From Buxus sempervirens (lineage: Eukaryota > Streptophyta > Magnoliopsida > Buxales > Buxaceae): DNA of 64,000 nt. The notes under the pieces are model-generated. The model was not told the DNA's origin, searched no databases, and saw only the letters and a list, made by a program, of their open reading frames with translations. Shown one piece after another: positions 59,463 to 64,000 of this stretch (position 1 is the first letter of the stretch; every line of letters starts with the position of its first letter). Both the position numbers and the translations under genes were made by a program. The stretch covers positions 32,655,829 to 32,719,828 of the forward strand of contig OX387187.1 in assembly GCA_947561395.2 (NCBI GenBank). The letters are read 5' to 3'.

Positions 59463-59961
59463 TCAGTAAGGGCGTTTGCCAATAAAGTTACCTCCTGGAT
59501 CATATTTGCAGGTAACAAAGAAGAAGTCGCTGTTTTGGCATTTAACTCGGGCGCACCCAAGACGTACTGAGTCGCGCCGGACCACCTGAGTATAGTTCCG
59601 ACACTCACCTCCAACACATGAGTTTGACTTATAATCGTAGTTTTTTCTTTTCTGAAACCCACAAGTTCACCGCATCTGTGCCTGTAAAGTCACCGCTTCC
59701 CTTGGCGAGGTTCTCACCATAAGGTCCACCATGAGGTCGAACAGAATGCTCCAGATCGCAATCGACAGCTACTTGATTAGCAAAGGCCTGCGCGAATGCC
59801 GCAACAGTGTTGTTCCACGACATAGGACCGACGTTCACCTGCGCTCGAGCTGCGTTATGGGCTTTAAGGAAGTCTTCAGGAGAATTTTGGGAGTGAGAGA
59901 CCTGAACCAGGCCTAACCCCATGAAAAATAGAAGAGCTAGTTCAAATCTAACCAAGGCCAT
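59463..59961 (-). pseudogene. PR-1-like: Pathogenesis-related protein 1 (PR-1, CAP family), one-base frameshift
   Basis: Single-exon gene, minus strand. A signal peptide (MALVRFELALLFFMGLGLVQ, then VSHS) is followed by the CAP domain: DFLKAHNAARAQVNVGPMSW, FANQVAVDCDLEHSV, GPYGENLAKGSGDFTG, DAVNLWVSEK. The second part reads one frame over: YDYKSNSCVGGECRNYTQVV, RLGCARVKC, FFFVTCKYDPGGNFIGKRPY and a stop. An extra base in an A6 run (plus positions 59641-59646) causes the shift; without it the product has about 165 residues, the usual PR-1 length. The usual Trp after YTQVV is Arg here. PR-1 proteins are secreted, sterol-binding, salicylate-induced defence proteins. A sequencing error in the A-run is possible, so a working gene cannot be ruled out. 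Confidence 0.9.
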
Positions 59962-60600
59962 CTTCCTATCGTTCTATGTAAACAGATCATACGATAGATA
60001 GATCCGTGATTGAAATGAGGCTTCTGGTTGGGGTATTCATAACTAAAAACTCAAGAAAAGTAATCATTCTTAAAGATCTTCAATACTTGGGAGTTTGTCC
60101 TGTTGATCGACGCGCTAATTGACTTACATCTCTGAACTTGAGAAGAGCCCTGGAAGGACATGTAAAGATTTATGATGAGGGAAGTTTCCTACTCAGCTTC
60201 CCCATTAAAGATGACCCAACCTTGAATTAAAAACAAGACTTCACAGGACTTGTTCACCAAAGAAAAAAACAAACAACTTCAGAGGACTTTTCAAAGCTCC
60301 ACAAAAAGTCTTTTTATGGAAAGCGATGTCTATAAGAAAAGGATAATTGTCTTCACTCTCAAGTTGTGGATAGTTTCTGGGTTCTTTTCACCCTCAAGTG
60401 GTGGATAATCTCTTTGTAGAAAGTGTGAGGAGAACGTGTTTTAAGCCTTCCTATCTTTCAATGGAGTCCACAGCCTTATTTTTTATTTTTGGACTTCACA
60501 GCAATGGAAATCATTTATTAACTGGTTTTGAATAAAATTTGTCCAGGTAAAATAGGTTCAGACAATGAAGGGTTATGTTTTATTTCCACCCTTTTGTTTT
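59962..60600. other. Upstream region of the PR-1 gene
   Basis: It would hold the PR-1 promoter on the minus strand. I do not see a convincing TATA box or W-box cluster. Nothing else is recognised. Confidence 0.35.
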
Positions 60601-61405
60601 ATCTTCATCATGAGCTTTATTGACTATGAAATTCCTAATCTCAAGTCCCTGTTCTCTGGGAAACTAAACACCAAGTAAAGAGGAAGACCAAGCCTAGGTA
60701 AAGAGACACAATTTTACGAGGAAACCTTAGATACCTAGGTAAAACCTCGGGTCTTTTTGAGGAAGACCAAGTCTGTGAAAATTGCATTAAACTGAAATGA
60801 GCTTTACAAATTGCTTAGAATTAAAAGAAACTTCAACAATTATAAAGACTCACACTCAAGGTTGATTCCGCAATCTCTTTCTTCAGGGAATTGATCTTCC
60901 CACTTTTCAGCAGCTTCAAGGCTTCACACGAACACTGTGTAGTTGATTAGATTGCCCATTCCAATCCTTCTCCAGATCTGGAATGTTGCTGTTTTCAAGT
61001 CTTTCTCAGCCTTCAAGAACTCTCCAGCAACCTCTCTTCACTGATCTTCTCTCCAGCCCAACTCTTCACCAAGTTCTCCTGGTTGAAAATCTGCTTCCAA
61101 AAACCTCCAAAACTCCTTTTAAATCAGAGGTTTTAACAACCTTGATAACTACCCCAACAACCTTGAAATAACCCAACTGAATCTCGTAACTGTCTCAGAT
61201 TTCAGTTGGGTTATGTAGCTACAACAAGCTACACATAACCCTACTAATAGAAATCTAAACCCACACATTCAACAGATTCCATTTTATTCCTTCATTATTC
61301 ATTCAATACATCTCATTTATATTCAATCAACTAACAGAGACTTTAAAAATCTTCACTAAGTTTTGTCATTCAATTTGTCACATGGGGAAACACATTTTCC
61401 CAACA
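60600..61405 (-). repeat. Ty1/copia-type LTR, left boundary unclear
   Basis: On the minus strand it begins TGTTGGGAAAATGTGTTTCC directly after a polypurine tract AAGGGGGAGAT, the usual junction between a copia internal region and 3' LTR. The far end, near 60600, was not defined and no target duplication was found. Confidence 0.55.
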
Positions 61406-61938
61406 ATCTCCCCCTTGATAATTGCATGACAAAACTTTGGCAAAAAGTGTGAACCAATGGAATGAATGCATGAAAAGTTAATCACATTATACACATTCAT
61501 CATCATATCACAAAAAAAACTAACCCATGTCACATCATTTAAGTAAACAAGATTATTAACAAAAAAAAATATTTCTAACAGAAAGTTAAGTCATTTAAAC
61601 AAAATGTGGTTTCCAGAAAGTTAGTTTTCTCCCCCTTTGGTTTCCAGAAAGTTAGTTTTCTCCCCCTTTTACTTACCCTTCCTTCTCTCCCTTTACCTTT
61701 TCACCCTTTCTCGCCATTGACATCAGCTTTGATCTCCCACTTTTTGACATGCAATTGTCAAGGATGTCTTGTGATTCTCTCACTTGAGTCTCTTTCTCTG
61801 GCCTTATGTAGACTATCAACCCTCTCAGCTATGTACACCAAATCAACCTTGAGGGCAGCTTGCATATCCTGCATCTGTTTTTGTATTGCCTGAATAGCTG
61901 CTCTATGATCCTCTTGGAGTTGCTCAAGTTTGGAGGAT
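61406..61938 (-). mobile_element. Ty1/copia internal 3' end, cut by LTR E
   Basis: It includes the polypurine tract (plus 61406-61418), two tandem copies of a 31-32-base unit (GGTTTCCAGAAAGTTAGTTT plus TCTCCCCC) at about 61609-61671, and a minus-strand coiled-coil frame (QEDHRAAIQAIQKQMQDMQA) from 61938 to 61758. The coding part is incomplete and broken; LTR E is inserted across it. Confidence 0.5.
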
Positions 61939-64000
61939 TGTAGGCACCTCAAATTACACGGGTTTGAAATTTGAAAATATAAAGGTTTTTTTTATGTTTT
62001 GACCAAAGTCAAATTTTGTCAAAGAAGAAAATGTGAGTAACTGAAATCAAATTTCGGTTATTATTAATTTTATGTGTAACCAAGGAATTATTTCAGTTAT
62101 GAGTAAATTGGGTTTTAGTCGAAATTAAATTTCGGTTTGTTCCGGAAAGATCTGGGGAATATTTGGTTGTTGGGCTTCATCATGATTTCCGCGTGGGCGT
62201 AACAGAATGGCAACCGAAAGGCAATTTTGGTTAAACTTCTTTTTGCTGATAACCGAAATTTAATTTCGGTTATAGTTCTCTTTTAGTATAACCGAACTGT
62301 GTTTTTTGTTTTACTATTTTTGCTTCAAATTGAAAAAACGCCGTGAGATCTCACTTATTTACAGCCATACCTGTGTCTGGGAAGCGAGAATTCCCCAATT
62401 TAGACTCTGGAATTGATCTAATTCCATCAATCCAAGCCTTAGAGATGAGGTGGAAGGATTTAGACACATTTTTGTGCCTACCCTTGTGACTATCCTACCC
62501 TTGGCCTTGCTTATAAATAGAAGGCCCCTCCTCTTGCAAATGGCTGATAGTTTGAAGCTTGGAAGCTCTGCAAGAAGAAGGGAACCCCTGTCGGATTGCT
62601 GTCTCAAGACTCTCAAGCTACTAAGGTATAATTCTGTTTATCTTACTAGTCTTCTCCTTTGCATTTCAACTCCCAACTTCTACCTTTCTGTAGTGTAAGG
62701 CCACTTGGTGTTCTTTGTAGCCCCAAACCTCTTCCAAAGTACCTTGGAATCCTCTCTAGCCGTAAAACGTGAAAAGAGAGCCTGGGGAAAAAGAAGATGG
62801 AATGGATCCTTTAAGCTAGAACCTATTTTGACTGATTTGAATATTTTTGTGTGTTGATTATTTGTGCTATCTGGATCTGGAGAAAATATTAAGATTAATT
62901 CTCACTATAGCATTTGATCTTTGTTTTCACCTAGAAATATGATTGTCAACACTTCTTCACACACTTTTCACTGTTTTCATCAAATGAGCTAGATCTTGGA
63001 TCCTCCATGCTTCATATGGAAAATCTGAGATCTCAGGCCTAGAACAAATTTTTAGGACTTCATGAGATGGTTTTCATGATTTTCAAGTTGTTTTGGTCGA
63101 ATTCACTTGCACACATGCACTGGTTTTCCTTCTTTATTCAAAGTTATTCAAAATAGGGCAGCATCTATAGCCTGTATTAGAATGCTCATAACTTCATTAT
63201 CCGGATGAATTTTTGAGTGATTTCAAAGACATGTGATAGATGAGTTTGTCTATTTTATTTTGGGAAATTTTCATTAATTTTTATGGAACCAATTTTTGAT
63301 ACCATTTGTTCAAAGTCGGCAGGTTAGTTCAGTCCAGATTGCTGAACTTATCACTTTGACTGAGCACTATTTGCTCATTTTTTATCCATTTTGAGTGATT
63401 TCAATCTCTTTGTTTCCCTTGAAAAGTCTACTTTCAATTCCAATAGGTTTCACGAGATTTTGTTTTGATTTGTGGCATGTACGCTTGATTGACTCAAAGT
63501 TGCTCTGTAAGAGAGTTCTGGGTTAATCTGTGATCCTCTAGGCATGTTCGAGAGGTCGCCTAAGTCACGAATGGATGGAGTTTCGTGTGAGGCCTATTTC
63601 GTCTGAAAAATGGCACCACATACTTCATCCATGCAAGTTTTCATGGATTTATATGGTGCCAAACTTCACGAATAAGGTTTCAAAGATTCCTACTCACTAC
63701 TTTTTATGATTTACTTCAGTAATTTTGACCAAGTGTTCTTCTCTCGTTTTGAATCACATTGAATTGCAATTTTTACTGAGTATGCTATTTCTTACTAGTT
63801 TTTCAATGGCTTTGATTTCATTTGATTTGGATTTTAATTGAGTGATTTGTGATTAATCAAAGCTTTCAAGCTATTGCAATTCGATTTTCCCAGATTTTAC
63901 CTTAGCTTGGTTTCTCTTCATTTTTAGTTGGATTTTTGTTCACTCATGAAGTTCTAGAAGTGGTATATCCATGAGGAGAACCCAAATTCATTGGTCTACT
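61939..64000 (+). repeat. Tat-type LTR E (right end outside window)
   Basis: It starts TGTAGGCACCTCAAATTACAC, the family of LTRs C and D. A perfect U3 palindrome at 62250-62274 has 12-base arms ATAACCGAAATT and AATTTCGGTTAT around one T; looser copies lie at 62050-62220 and 62285. The TATA box is at 62512. One AGCCGTAAAACGTG block is at about 62757. The text then follows LTR D (for example AACTTCATTATCCGGATGAA) to the window edge. Confidence 0.8.
62512..62519 (+). promoter_or_regulatory. LTR E TATA box
   Basis: TATAAATA, followed by GAAGGCCCCTCCTCTTGCAAAT, aligns with LTRs C and D. Confidence 0.7.

Noticed and set aside
1-64000. Bacterial-style operons, ribosome-binding sites, riboswitches, tRNA or rRNA genes
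   Set aside because: The window is plant nuclear DNA; I found no tRNA or rRNA gene and no organelle-like segment.

Overview
This is a plant nuclear window, almost certainly from a repeat-rich flowering plant and probably a woody eudicot. The evidence is spliced genes with GT/AG introns, plant-only gene families (GRAS regulator, LRK10L/WAK-type receptor kinase, PR-1), and Ty3 elements of the plant Tat/Ogre and chromovirus lineages. The species cannot be read from the sequence. Most of the 64 kb is retrotransposon or its remains, and every host gene seen is broken or partial.

Layout. 1-21.2 kb is a pile of Tat/Ogre-type Ty3 elements: a pol region and 3' region (1-6230), two related 3-kb LTRs (6231-9169 and 10234-13254) around a 1-kb internal remnant, then a primer-binding site, a 23-unit hairpin array, a gag region, a 3' region and a third LTR (19390 to about 21224). 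22.0-22.9 kb holds a truncated quinone reductase gene (FQR1/WrbA family, minus strand). 24.5-34.8 kb holds a GRAS gene of the NSP1/SCL29 type, split by a complete-looking, very young 9.3-kb chromovirus (24899-34236, minus strand, 5-bp target duplication CTCCT). 35.5-37.9 kb is another Tat-type LTR. 38.5-39.0 kb has an unrecognised ORF. 40-41.3 kb has two MITEs, and 42.1-44.7 kb a solo chromovirus LTR. 44.7-54.5 kb is a decayed tandem cluster of LRK10L receptor kinases with hAT-type MITEs and an RTE LINE scrap. 54.8-58.5 kb is a second solo chromovirus LTR, sitting in a TGG microsatellite. 59.5-60.0 kb is a PR-1 gene with a one-base frameshift. 60.6-61.9 kb is a Ty1/copia end, cut by the last Tat-type LTR (61939 to window end).

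The most striking signal is structural. All the Ty3 families here carry short hairpins whose two arms change together while position and loop stay fixed: (a) 23 hairpins in about 0.97 kb just after a Tat primer-binding site; (b) double-hairpin units in the LTRs of the young chromovirus; (c) a matching array with swapped outer-stem pairs in the related solo LTR; (d) constant-loop hairpins in a third LTR family; (e) palindromes upstream of the TATA box in all five Tat-type LTRs, with a different core in each lineage. Paired-arm change argues for selection on, or copying through, a folded RNA or DNA structure.

Host genes. PR-1 and LRK10L kinases are defence-type families and the GRAS gene belongs to a symbiosis/strigolactone-linked clade, but no operon-like or pathway link between them is implied. 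They look like scattered, decaying genes in a repeat-dominated region.
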